From: Hassallia byssoidea VB512170
Lineage (GTDB): Bacteria > Cyanobacteriota > Cyanobacteriia > Cyanobacteriales > Nostocaceae
Assembly (NCBI RefSeq): GCF_000817785.2
Contig: NZ_JTCM02000017.1
Coordinates: forward strand, 1 to 64,000
Direction: 5' to 3'
DNA: 64,000 nucleotides
Shown: one piece after another, positions 33,730 to 43,161 of the stretch
How positions within the stretch are numbered: position 1 is the first letter of the stretch
Layout: each line of letters opens with the position of its first letter
Made by a program: the position numbers and the translations under genes
The notes under the pieces: generated by a model
The model's database searches: none
Told to the model about the DNA's origin: nothing
The model's input: only the letters and a program-made list of their open reading frames with translations

Positions 33730-36031
33730 TGTTTCCCCCTGCAAATATCACATAATAGTCAAGGATTTTTGACACTTGACTAATGAAAACGCCAGATTGA
33801 AAGATAAATGGAAACTAAGTTGATCTTATTGGCAATTGCAAATCTTAATTCCCCCATCCTTAGAGGAGTGAATTAGTTCTTAACAGGATAATTTTTGTTA
33901 AGTGGACTTGAACGCTCGTTCTGTGATATTGATGATTAGGTATGGACGCGCGATCGCGCGATATCGCGTCGTGCAGGTATCCAAATCGAACATCTAACAG
34001 TAATCCAACCGAACGCTATTTCTGGTAAATAACCTAATATTTTAGACATTCGGGTTGTAAATTCACTTTTCTTAGCCAGCAACATAGTTTTTCTGCGACG
34101 ACTATATTCTGGCTGAGAATTCGCTTTGAAATTCTTTATCCGATCTTGACATCCAAAAGACTTTAACAACTTGCTTTTTTGCAAGTCGTATCTCTCAACA
34201 GCCTTGTCTTTAAAGAAATGTTGTGACATAATTTTATCCAGTTGTCATCAACTGTACTTTGTGGGCAAGTTCGTCCGCAGCAGCTGTTTCTCTAAGCCGG
34301 CAAGCTAAAGTTCTACAGCTGCAAAGTTAATTAGTCCTAAAAGGACAATTAAGTCGTTAAGTGATGTGCAACTAACACCGGGTTTCCCCCCTGTGCTTTG
34401 CGAGTCTAGGGGGGTTATTCCCGGTTTGTATCATTTAATGCGTCAATCTCCTGTCTTTAATTAGTTTCTCTGGAGATATACCGGCATCAAAGACTTGCAG
34501 TCACATGATGTTGTGTTTTGATAAAGTTCCTTAAGCCAAACCATAGCTGAAAACTTTGCTACATCAGGTGAGGAATTTGATGCCTTTTTGCCGATGCCAA
34601 ATCACTATAGCTGCATACATAGGCATGAGTGGCAACTCTACTCTATCCTGTTGTCGAATTTTTTCCTCAATCCAGCCGATGAAAGTTTGGTGAAGTAAAA
34701 CTGCAAAGCGAATTGTTAGCCAGCAGTAGTAAGCAAAGAGTAAGAAAACATACATAATCCATAGTTGGTGAGCCCCTAATAAACAACAGTAAATGACAAA
34801 CGCACCTCAAACGGTGAATTAGTCACTAGTGCAACAAGCGAATTTCTCAAGCTTTGATAACTTACGCATTGACATCAGTGGGAATTGTGTTCATTCAGCC
34901 ACACCTCATTTTTTGAAGGTCAGTTAAGTCTCAAGAGCTTTTGTTCTCTTTCTGTATCGTAATGGGTGTATCAAAAGAAAATTATGCACTTTTGCGATAA
35001 AAATGATAAAAAAGCTCAGTAATTGTTTACAACATTAACTTAATATTCAGCAAACACAATAATCGTGTAAGGCGATTTGGGCGTAGATTCACACAATTCT
35101 TTATCAAAGCCATCAATTCCACGCGAAAGCGAAAATATGATGGTATATACATTTGTTACAATTTGAACATTCCTCCTCAGCAAATAATTAGAAAAAAGCT
35201 TATTGGAGTCTGCTAAAGGGTTTTCTTTTATTTTAATTATCTTCTTGAACTCTGCACAACAATAAGTGCGTACCTACTCCTCCAAATATTTGATGTTGTT
35301 AAGGATGATTAACAATCATACGTTTTCAGCTGCTCTAGCCATTGAAGATAAAAGCGACTTAGACGCTTGTATTAGTACAACAGTCACTTTTTGTTAGCCT
35401 ACCATGACCTCTGTTAGTAATCAGCAGATTCTTATAAATCTGAAATAATTTAAAAGTCAATTTCAGCTAGAAAGCGAGAGATTCTTATACTCTGCACTTA
35501 CACACATCTTCTTCTTAATAGATAATGGTATATTTAGTCAAGCTATTCTGACAAAAAACCCAAATCTTTATCGCAATTTTATAATGTTTTCACTGAAATT
35601 TAAAATTGTATTTTATATCACTATACAAATTAAATTTTATTTAAATTTTATATATAAATTAAAGTTTATTTAAATTTTATTAATTATTTGGTTTCTCAGC
35701 ATTTTCTAGGTTCATTAGTATAACTGAAAATCTGTTCAAGTCAAACTTTATTTCTTACAGCCAATCTTGTCAAAACCCTTATATTATAATTATTATTTGT
35801 GCATCTATCTAAAGTATGAAAAATCTAAATTCATATAAAAGCACATGCATACAATTTAAACATCTATCATAAGTAAGAAAATATTATAGTCTTACTCATC
35901 AGATTTTAAATACCTCGCCGACGCCGGGGAACCAGGATTAGCTACGCTATCGGCTAAACAAACGAACAAACGAAGTTCTGAACGCCAAAAGCCTCTCGCG
36001 TCGGCTTTTCTCCACGTAGGTGGACTGGAGC
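33730..36031. other. Long gene-free region II, homologous to 17302–20278
   Basis: About 2.3 kb with no supported gene. Short ORFs at 33936–34229 and 34564–34755 do not survive comparison with region I. It retains most blocks of region I in the same order, including the hairpin set at 34169–34424, and loses similarity just before the unit-3 foldase, where units 1 and 2 would have a PEP-CTERM gene. The last blocks, GTGCATCTATCTAAAGTA and CCACGTAGGTG, are present in both. Confidence 0.7.
34169..34424 (+). ncRNA. Candidate structured RNA, copy II
   Basis: Hairpins in the same order as copy I: 34169–34186 (ACTTGC/GCAAGT), 34280–34322 (GCAGCTG/CAGCTGC), 34327–34352 (TTAATT-A-GTCCT/AGGAC-AATTAA, one bulge) and 34378–34424 (CCGGG + CCCCCCT / AGGGGGG + CCCGG). 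Relative to copy I the second stem changes T-A to G-C and G-C to C-G, the third changes T-A to C-G, and the fourth changes G·T to G-C, each preserving pairing. Confidence 0.35.
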
Positions 36032-36859
36032 TTATCTTATTTGTAATTGTGATAAATTAAGCATATAGTCTAACTCCGCAGTTAGCCACTGCTGAAACAT
36101 ATTATTCAGAATTCCTTGATATCTTTCAGGTGATAATTCGGCAGTAATCAACTCTTCAACCATTAAAAGATGATAACCTTGTTCGGTTTTTAGCGGTCCA
36201 ATTAACTGCTTAGGTATTGTTGTAAATATAATAGCAGCTATATCTGCCTCTATAGAACAACGGTAGACTTTTCCTTCGTAACCACACTTTTGTCGGCGGT
36301 TCTCATCAATATCATAAAGGTGAGCCGCATCATAAAAACTGATTTCACCTTCTTCAATTTGATAGTAAAGTTCTTGAGCCAGTTTTTCATCATCAACAAT
36401 GATTTGATAAAGGATAACTTGCTCAAAACTAAGGCGATTTTGGATAAAAAAACTTTCTACTTCTTTAGCAAACAGCGTCTGAGCCAATTTTTGTGACAGT
36501 AGATGATTGCGGATTCCGACTTCCCAATCATCCAAACTAATCAATTCACCTGTTAACCATGACAAAGTATCTGTAGCTTTTTCCAAACGCTTTTCACGAC
36601 GTTGACGATTTGCTTCTGCCTCAATTTCTTCTGTCGTGACAATAATCCCTCTTTCTTGTGCAGCCTGACATATCACATGAAGAAACAAAATCTTTTGACA
36701 GACTTGTTTTAAATTCATTTCGCTTTTGAGGAAGTTGACAATCTCCTTTGGTTCAACAAGAGGCAAGGGGGAACTGCTTTCTTCCCCCTTGCTAGGGAAC
36801 AAAGTCGAGTAAAAGTCTGAATCTGCCGCTTTAATAACTCTTTTTGAAAGGTCATTCAT
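36032..36859 (-). CDS. Parvulin-like foldase downstream of hetP
   Basis: 275 residues, more divergent member of the same family as 11621 and 27757: a unique N-terminal extension (about 1–30), helical region (about 35–130, LFLHVICQAAQERGIIVTTEEIEAEANRQRREKRLEKATDTLSWL), then a parvulin-like part (VILYQIIVDDEKLAQELYYQIEEGEISFYDAAH … PLKTEQGYHLLMVEELI). No signal peptide. It lies 105 bp downstream of hetP on the same strand, so heterocyst-linked expression is possible. Confidence 0.72.
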   Translation of the reverse strand: MNDLSKRVIKAADSDFYSTLFPSKGEESSSPLPLVEPKEIVNFLKSEMNLKQVCQKILFLHVICQAAQERGIIVTTEEIEAEANRQRREKRLEKATDTLSWLTGELISLDDWEVGIRNHLLSQKLAQTLFAKEVESFFIQNRLSFEQVILYQIIVDDEKLAQELYYQIEEGEISFYDAAHLYDIDENRRQKCGYEGKVYRCSIEADIAAIIFTTIPKQLIGPLKTEQGYHLLMVEELITAELSPERYQGILNNMFQQWLTAELDYMLNLSQLQIR

Positions 36860-36964
36860 TAGTTTTTGATAATTATCATAGCTTTGGCGAAAGGTAATAG
36901 AGCATAGAAGTTATTAACCATGCTCTATTCTCAATTACCAAAGCTATAAGTTGATGACACACTG

Positions 36965-37435
36965 TTAATTCAAATTACAGAATTTTTCGGAAAATTCTGG
37001 AGCTATTTCTGGTCTTAATTCAGATTTAATGGATTGATGCTCATCAATCTGTGTTCCCAACTGTTGATCTAGACCGCGACCACGAATTTCTGTTTTATGT
37101 TTGCCAACCACTTCTAAATAAGCTAGGTCTTTAATTTTGCTTAAGCAACTGGGTGAAAGATTACTTTCAGACCTTTTTTCGGAAGATGATTTGACGATTT
37201 GTAAATTTTCGTTGTGCTGTTGATTTGACCTTATCTGCTGGGTGTTTTCTTTGAGCAATCGATTATAGGTGCGGTAGGGAATGTAATGTAAAGGATTGTA
37301 TCCGGCGAAACGTAGCATCAAAACACAAGCCCAGGAATACTTTCCGGCAAGAATGGCTTCAACTACCTGGTCTAATTGCTCAGGATTAATTGCCTTATTT
37401 AATTTGTGACTAATGTTAGTAATGTCTTGATTCAT
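36965..37435 (-). CDS. hetP: HetP, heterocyst differentiation protein
   Basis: 156 residues. The conserved HetP core is at about 15–65: [49 protein letters not shown]. The C-terminal half is Gln/Ser/Glu-rich and variable, as in the family. In Nostoc PCC 7120 HetP acts downstream of HetR in commitment to heterocyst formation and hetP lies beside hetC, as here. A HetR-type operator occurs 1.1 kb upstream. HetP paralogues exist in these genomes, but the hetC neighbour favours the true hetP. Confidence 0.9.
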   Translation of the reverse strand: MNQDITNISHKLNKAINPEQLDQVVEAILAGKYSWACVLMLRFAGYNPLHYIPYRTYNRLLKENTQQIRSNQQHNENLQIVKSSSEKRSESNLSPSCLSKIKDLAYLEVVGKHKTEIRGRGLDQQLGTQIDEHQSIKSELRPEIAPEFSEKFCNLN

Positions 37436-37730
37436 GGTTTTAGGTGTCTTGGATGAAGTAAATCAGCTTAACTTTGGCTTTGATTTTTGGTGGCAAAATG
37501 GAAAGAGCGCTTTTATCAACAGTGCTTTGCGTGCAGCTAGTTGATTAGCTCCTGAGGGGATAAATTGGTAGATGATTGCGTGCAGTGGTCTTTTTTGTTA
37601 TAAAACGATCGCTCTAACTCTTACCCTCAACATCAAGTTTGATTTGCACCTTGATTTTTTTGTTGACAAAATCTGCTGATTGCTGAAGCATTCCTCAGCA
37701 ATAAAACTAGGCTTGCATCGTCGAGCATTA

Positions 37731-38003
37731 TTAAGAGCGATGCTCGTACGGAGCCGCCAAGGGCGATCGCACAAATGTTTGTACCACTTGCCAAATTGAC
37801 CTCTCACAGATGCGCTCTTCTACAGTTTTCTGGTCTTTTAACAAACGCTCAAGAGCCTTTATAGTGTTTTGCAAATGGCTAGTGGTAATTGCGGTTGTTT
37901 TATCTAAAGCTAATACCACCTGCTGGGAAAGCACTTGCTGACTATCTGTTGTGCTTGGTTGACTTGAGGTTTCGACTGCATTTACTAAAATCATTTTTTC
38001 CAT
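37731..38003 (-). CDS. Hypothetical small protein upstream of hetP
   Basis: About 90 residues from ATG 38003 (MEKMILVNAVETSSQPSTTD), with a plausible helical part (LSQQVVLALDKTTAITTSHL, QNTIKALERLLKDQKTVEER). The frame runs to a TTG at 38039; ATG 37994 with GGA upstream is an alternative. The final residues are encoded by an HIP1-containing repeat-like segment, suggesting a modified end. No family recognised; it could be spurious within a long hetP leader. Confidence 0.35.
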   Translation of the reverse strand: MEKMILVNAVETSSQPSTTDSQQVLSQQVVLALDKTTAITTSHLQNTIKALERLLKDQKTVEERICERSIWQVVQTFVRSPLAAPYEHRS

Positions 38004-38122
38004 AAGCTGACCATTGATGGGAAACTCGACTGTTTGCAATCAAGTTTGTTTACTACTCCTGCTGTCAATGCTGTCTGATTTTGTTTGGTCTAAAGGCAAA
38101 GAACTCAGCCCAAGAGTCAGAC

Positions 38123-38395
38123 TTACAGTTTGAAAGCTGTTGCTTGGTTGTAAGTCAAAGGTAAATTTTTACCTTTCGTCATGACAGATGACTGGCACAG
38201 AAAAGTCTGCGTGTGGCTTTTGGTAGATACAGCTTTGTCAAAAATGGAAATTGTGCCAACTCCTAATTTAATTACTTTTCCCTGATATTTGTATGTATTT
38301 AAATTTACATTTTTTTTAGGAGGGCTTAAGAAAAAACCGCTGGTTCTTAGACTGGCGAAGATAAAATCTTTATCTTCAATCGTTAAGAGTGACAT
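38123..38395 (-). CDS. Hypothetical small protein after the HetR site
   Basis: 90 residues beginning MSLLTIEDKDFIFASLRTSG. Start ATG follows a TATAAAT-like box by a few bases and no clear Shine–Dalgarno is seen. No GG motif, signal peptide or known domain. It is the first frame downstream of the HetR-type operator; low confidence that it is translated. Confidence 0.3.
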   Translation of the reverse strand: MSLLTIEDKDFIFASLRTSGFFLSPPKKNVNLNTYKYQGKVIKLGVGTISIFDKAVSTKSHTQTFLCQSSVMTKGKNLPLTYNQATAFKL

Positions 38396-39066
38396 TTGTA
38401 TTTATACTATTTTTTGCTGTTAATGTCATCTGCCATTTTGGCATTTTTATAAGTCAAATTTACAGTTCATCTTCTGAGATTTACTTAAGTGTTGTGCAAC
38501 TTTCTATTTTGTCCTTTATTAATTATTTGATAGGGGGTTACACCCCTCAATTAATACTTAATTGAGACTTTTTCTTGGTTGCCTTTCTTGTCAACTGTAC
38601 TATTAAATAAAATTCTTAATAAGATGGAAATAAAACTGTAGTTATGACATTTGTCAAACCAATATTATTGATTATTATAAATAATTAATTTGATAAAATT
38701 TAATATTATTGTTGCAGCAAGTTTTGTCTTAACTCGTTGATAGCAAAGACTTTGGCGGTTATGACATGATTGCAAAATCAGCATAAATAGCTTGTAAGTT
38801 TTGCATAAAAGTCAGTAACTAAATATAGATAACAAGTTGTTAAATGTGAATAGATATGATATAATATCCTAACCTGTAAAAGATTTTTTCTAAATAAGAT
38901 AAAATACCCATAAGTAAATTTTTGGCAAAAAAAAGACGCAGCAATTTAAGCGAGTAAATCGTTACGTTGTTTAGTAAGTTATATAAAGTTAAGTAGTGAA
39001 TTTAACAAAATTATTCTCAATCAAAATGTTTTGAGGTTAAGAGATAAATAATTGATACCAGTGATT
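38396..39066. other. hetC–hetP intergenic regulatory region
   Basis: About 670 bp of A+T-rich DNA after hetC. It contains the HetR-type operator and an adjoining palindrome (38531–38566). No ORF is supported. Promoters driving hetP are expected here from the known hetP arrangement. Confidence 0.6.
38531..38550 (-). promoter_or_regulatory. HetR-binding-type inverted repeat
   Basis: On the gene strand it reads GAGGGGTGTAACCCCC, against GAGGGGTCTAACCCC in the HetR site known upstream of hetP in Nostoc PCC 7120; one base differs over 15. It lies between hetC and hetP, as in that genome, 1.1 kb before the hetP ATG. A second palindrome, CTCAATTAA-TAC-TTAATTGAG (38546–38566), overlaps its outer edge. 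Confidence 0.8.
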
Positions 39067-42000
39067 TTACAGATTAAATTGCTGTTGATATAAGTTGTAA
39101 TAAATACCGTAAATTGCCATTAGTTCTTGATGAGTGCCCTGCTCAACAAGGATACCTCGGTCTAAGACAAGTATGCAGTCAGCATTGCGAACGACACCAA
39201 GATGATGGGCGATCGCGAAAGTGGTACGATTCAACCGGGCTAAATTTTGTTGAAACCGACGTTGTGATGCATCTAGAGAACTTGTGACTTCATCTAAAAT
39301 CAAGATTTGAGGGTTCCTGACAAGTGCGCGAGCGATCGCTATTTTTTTCTTCTGTTCATCACACAGCATCAAACCTTGTCCCACTTGGGTGTTGTAACCG
39401 TCGTGCAGCGCTTCGATAAAGGTGTGTGCTTCGGCTAACTTGGCAGCAGCGATCGCACTCTCGACAGTCAACTGCGAGTCAAACAAAGTAATGTTTTCCC
39501 AAATCGTCCCCGAAAACAGAAAACACTCTTGCGGCACCACACCTAACTGACTTCGCAACGATTGCAGAGAAACATCAGCAATATCATGTCCATCAATCAA
39601 AATCCGTCCCGCGCTTGCAGGATATAAACCAGCCAGCAAATTTACTAAAGTGCTTTTACCCGCACCGCTAGCACCAACAATGCCAATCGTCTGTCCGGGT
39701 TTCACCTTAAAAGAAATATTTTGCAAAATGTGCCGTTCACTTTGGTTGTAACTAAAAGACACATTCTCAAAAATTACCTCACCCTGAATCGGTGGCAGCA
39801 CCGATAGCGGTTTTTGAAGATTTTCTTCAGGTTCCGCTTCTAAGACATCATTCAGCTTTTCTATGGAAATCAGCACTTCTTGGAACTCATCCCATACTTT
39901 CACTCCTGCCAAAACTGGATTGAGGACATTACTGGCAAGCATGTTAAAAGCGACAAACTGACCAATCGTCATTTGCTCGTTCATTACCGAAGTCGCTCCA
40001 CACCACAATACCGCTGTAGTACCGAGGTGATTCAGCAAATTGCTAATTAGTTGCAAGTTGTTAGCTAGTTTCTGCCCCTGAAACCGCACTTTCAACATAT
40101 CCATAAAGCGTTCTTGCCAACGCGAACTGATTTCGCTTTCAACTGCTGCGCTTTTGATGGTGGTAATACCTGCGATCGCCTCAACTAAAGATGAATTTTG
40201 CGCTGCTGCTGAGTTGGCGATTTCTCGCGACACTCGATTGAGCAACGGATTTGCCGCCAAATTCAATATTGCGATCGCTAAAACAAACAGCACTACCAGC
40301 AACGTCAGCGGCAAGTTGTAAAAAGCCATGAATCCGATATAGACAAAACCAAAAAGTGCATTTATAATTGCACTCACAGCATGACGGGTGAGAAACTGTT
40401 GGATTTTACGGTTTTCCTGAACGCGGCTGATTATGTCTTCGACTTGGCGAGAAGCGAAAAATTGTAATGGCAACTTTAGCGCGTGGCGAATAAAATTGCT
40501 AATTAATGTCAAGTCGATTTGGTTGGCGAAATAGTCTAGAAGGTGTTGCCGGAATGCGGCGATCGCCACACGCCAAATGCCAAAAAAAAGAAAGCTGCCA
40601 ACAAGCACATTTAATGTGATGCTGCTTTTCACTTGTTTCATGTCGAGAAACAACTGAGCAAATAAAGGAGTTACCAGCCCAAAAATCGCTAGCAACAATG
40701 AAGTAAGAATAATTTTCGCTAAAAGGTAGCGGTAATCGCGAAATAACTGCAAATAGCGCGTAGCGGAAATTTTTTCGCTTTCAATCGCTTGGAAGCGTTC
40801 TGTGGGATGTAAAAGCACAGCATATTCTGTCCAGCCAGCGGTAAATTCTTGGCGCGAAAGCGATCGCTTGCCGATCGCCGGATCGGAAATGATGACGCGA
40901 TCGCCTTTAACTCGCCAAACAACTACGTAGTGAATTTGTTGCCAGTGGGCGATCCAAGGGTTGATTTGCCATTCCAACTTACTCAAAGAAGCCCGCACGG
41001 TTAGCGTATCATATCCCAACGTTTCTGCTGCTGCCGCTAAACCTGAAAAAGACGCACCGGTTTTGTCTATCTGTGCTAAGTTACGCAAACTGTTCAAACT
41101 CAAGCGTTTACCCCAGTATTGGCTAACCATCGCCAAACATGCGGCAGCACAATCTGAAGAACTGTGCTGTTGAATAAAAGGATAGCGACGCCATAACGAA
41201 GCAGGGGGAGCTGGGGAGGCAGGGGAGGCAGGGGGAGCTATTTCTGGAGATGGGGGAGATGGGGGAGATGGGGGAGAAGAGGAGCTGCTTGTTGAGCGAA
41301 CCCCATATTTAAAAGCTCTGCGTTCTTCGATTTCCTGGTGATTTGCTGTGCCAGTTTGAACAACTTGCTGCTGATTGACTAATTGAGGAGCCGAAGAAGC
41401 CAATTCCCAATTTTCTCGCGGCAGGTGATATAATAGTAAATCACTTTCGGCAATCCAAGTTGGTAGCGTCATCGGATATCCCCAGCTTTCTCCTACAACT
41501 GGTGGCTGAGTGTCTGATAAAGTGCGAATCTTTCCACTCTTCAGCCAAAAGCGACCTTGGTCAGGTGGAATAACTTCTAACAAAGATTCGCCAGCATTTA
41601 TCTTGATTTGTTTGAAGTTGGGTAAGAGTTTTTGTAGTTTAAGGCTTGTTTGCGAACGAAATTCTGTATGGGTTTTTAAGAAAATCAGCTTTTGTCGCTC
41701 GACAGTTATTTGTTGTAAATAATCTTTAAGATTGGGTATTTCACTGAACCACGGTTTTAAGTCATTTAGGGAAATGCAAGCAATCAAACCCCCAGTTGAG
41801 GCGATCGCTCGATATTGTAAAGATTGATGAATAAAGAAATCGTCCGCGCCAAAAATTTGCTCTGATGCAAGCAACTGAGTTGACACTTCTCGTCTTTGAG
41901 TTGCATCAAAGCCTAGCAATCGCACTTTTCCACTGCAAACTAAGTAAACAACATTACGGCTGTCTTCATCTCCAAAGATACCGTAGTTAGTCAAATCGTC

Positions 42001-42168
42001 ACCTAGTTGAAACTCCAGAATTTTCCAAAAAGAGCTAAAGTCAAATGCTAAGTTTGTATTACCCGCAACTAACCTCAACAATCCGAGGATAGCCGCATTG
42101 CGAGTGGGATGCTGATTGCTTGTATATTTCAGCTCTCCCTGAACTCTTAACGACGAAAAGGAGTTCAT
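39067..42168 (-). CDS. hetC: HetC-type ABC exporter
   Basis: 1033 residues, in the size range of HetC. cNMP-binding-like domains at about 40–150 and 165–255, a Pro/Ser-rich linker (about 293–323), C39 peptidase with Cys340 (SDCAAAC), His413 and Asp429, transmembrane domain about 475–765, and a nucleotide-binding domain with Walker A GASGAGKS (832–839), Walker B LILDE (E960) and H988. The ABC signature is abnormal: LSGGQ is replaced by MLCDEQ (934–939). HetC is needed for heterocyst development in Nostoc. It is followed by hetP after the HetR site. ATG at 42168 is preceded by AAAAGGAG-like purines within the first codons' upstream region only weakly. Confidence 0.88.
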   Translation of the reverse strand: MNSFSSLRVQGELKYTSNQHPTRNAAILGLLRLVAGNTNLAFDFSSFWKILEFQLGDDLTNYGIFGDEDSRNVVYLVCSGKVRLLGFDATQRREVSTQLLASEQIFGADDFFIHQSLQYRAIASTGGLIACISLNDLKPWFSEIPNLKDYLQQITVERQKLIFLKTHTEFRSQTSLKLQKLLPNFKQIKINAGESLLEVIPPDQGRFWLKSGKIRTLSDTQPPVVGESWGYPMTLPTWIAESDLLLYHLPRENWELASSAPQLVNQQQVVQTGTANHQEIEERRAFKYGVRSTSSSSSPPSPPSPPSPEIAPPASPASPAPPASLWRRYPFIQQHSSSDCAAACLAMVSQYWGKRLSLNSLRNLAQIDKTGASFSGLAAAAETLGYDTLTVRASLSKLEWQINPWIAHWQQIHYVVVWRVKGDRVIISDPAIGKRSLSRQEFTAGWTEYAVLLHPTERFQAIESEKISATRYLQLFRDYRYLLAKIILTSLLLAIFGLVTPLFAQLFLDMKQVKSSITLNVLVGSFLFFGIWRVAIAAFRQHLLDYFANQIDLTLISNFIRHALKLPLQFFASRQVEDIISRVQENRKIQQFLTRHAVSAIINALFGFVYIGFMAFYNLPLTLLVVLFVLAIAILNLAANPLLNRVSREIANSAAAQNSSLVEAIAGITTIKSAAVESEISSRWQERFMDMLKVRFQGQKLANNLQLISNLLNHLGTTAVLWCGATSVMNEQMTIGQFVAFNMLASNVLNPVLAGVKVWDEFQEVLISIEKLNDVLEAEPEENLQKPLSVLPPIQGEVIFENVSFSYNQSERHILQNISFKVKPGQTIGIVGASGAGKSTLVNLLAGLYPASAGRILIDGHDIADVSLQSLRSQLGVVPQECFLFSGTIWENITLFDSQLTVESAIAAAKLAEAHTFIEALHDGYNTQVGQGLMLCDEQKKKIAIARALVRNPQILILDEVTSSLDASQRRFQQNLARLNRTTFAIAHHLGVVRNADCILVLDRGILVEQGTHQELMAIYGIYYNLYQQQFNL
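41200..41290. repeat. Purine tandem repeat inside hetC
   Basis: GGGGGAGAT and GGGAGGCA units on the + strand encode the Pro/Ser/Ala-rich linker (SPPSPPSPP…PASPASPAPPA) between the cNMP-like and C39 domains. The same units are found between genes elsewhere in the window. Confidence 0.7.
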
Positions 42169-43161
42169 GGCTTAATCTTAAATGTTTTAGTAAACTTTTT
42201 AACTTTGGCGGAGCGTGCTATTATAGCACCAAAAAAACTGACAATTACTTAAGCGATTGGATTTAGCTTTATTCCAACAGCCTCTGAAAAACGCAATTCA
42301 TTGTGTTTTTAATTACTAATTGCTTTTCTATCATTTTTCAGCGGTTTTTCGTGAAATAACTGTATCAAATCAAACATTTTTTTGGCAAAACCCAATTACT
42401 TGTTCCACCAGTGTATTAATTGCCCAAAGAGTGCATAGTGAGAAAATTTCGCCTATTCCCGTTAATAGCCCTTCCATACTCTATCAAAATTTTACTTATC
42501 CTTTAACTGGAATTTAAAAAAATAACCATCAAGCAAATAGCTGCTATAAGTCCTCTTTTAGTTTAAACATAGATTGCAGATAAATGTGATTGAAAGGAAA
42601 TTTATTTGTGTTCCATTCATTTTTACAGATAAAATTTTCACGCATCGTGGCTTCACAAAAAAATCCTGATAAAAGCATTTTTTGAACTAAAAAATTGTGC
42701 ATTGTGAACATAATTAATGTGATATTGGTTATAGTTTTGGCTCAATCTAGTAATATTTGCATTTTTTCAACTAGTAATCTTGAGTCTTTCCTTCGCTCAA
42801 ACTTAACCACTAGTCATCTTTTCTATTACTTCTTTAAATAACCGGAAAGTGTAACCAGAGATGTAGAAATATTTTTGAGAATGACTTACCGCAAGCTAAA
42901 CTAAAAAACGCAGATATTTAATTATCTGCAAGTTTTCCTAAATATCATTTCGTATCTCAGATTACAGTAGTTTTCAATTGAATGAACTACATTCAGGAGA
43001 CCTAACCCCCCTTCCCCCCTTCCCTATGAGGGAAGGGGGAATTCTCCGGACTGTGATAGGGTCTGGTAGATTTTGACTTTCCTCAAAATCAGCTTGTAGG
43101 GTATGCGCGTTTAATTGGGTTGACCTACTAGAGAAATAACTACAAACTAAACATGCACAGA
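42169..43161. other. Gene-free region upstream of hetC
   Basis: About 990 bp, A+T-rich, without a supported gene. It holds the palindrome at 42215–42229 and a CCCCTTCCC…GGGAAGGGG dispersed repeat at about 43005–43040. hetC expression in Nostoc depends on NtcA; I looked for GTA-N8-TAC and saw no convincing copy. Confidence 0.5.
42215..42229 (-). promoter_or_regulatory. Palindrome over a −10-like box before hetC
   Basis: GTGCTATAATAGCAC on the gene strand: 6-bp arms around ATA/TTA, containing TATAAT about 46–61 bp before the hetC ATG. It could be an operator covering a promoter. Confidence 0.4.

Noticed and set aside
33936-34229. 97-codon minus-strand ORF in region II
   Set aside because: Overlaps blocks conserved with region I where no matching frame exists; composition is not protein-like.
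34564-34755. 63-codon minus-strand ORF in region II that partly reads through in region I
   Set aside because: Over the 36 codons that align, substitutions are spread evenly over the three codon positions (about 6, 6 and 5), and region I has an in-frame stop just upstream and no start; this is shared non-coding DNA.
42230-43161. NtcA site upstream of hetC
   Set aside because: Several GTA half-sites were checked but none has TAC after 8 nt; the site may be divergent or outside what I can recognise.
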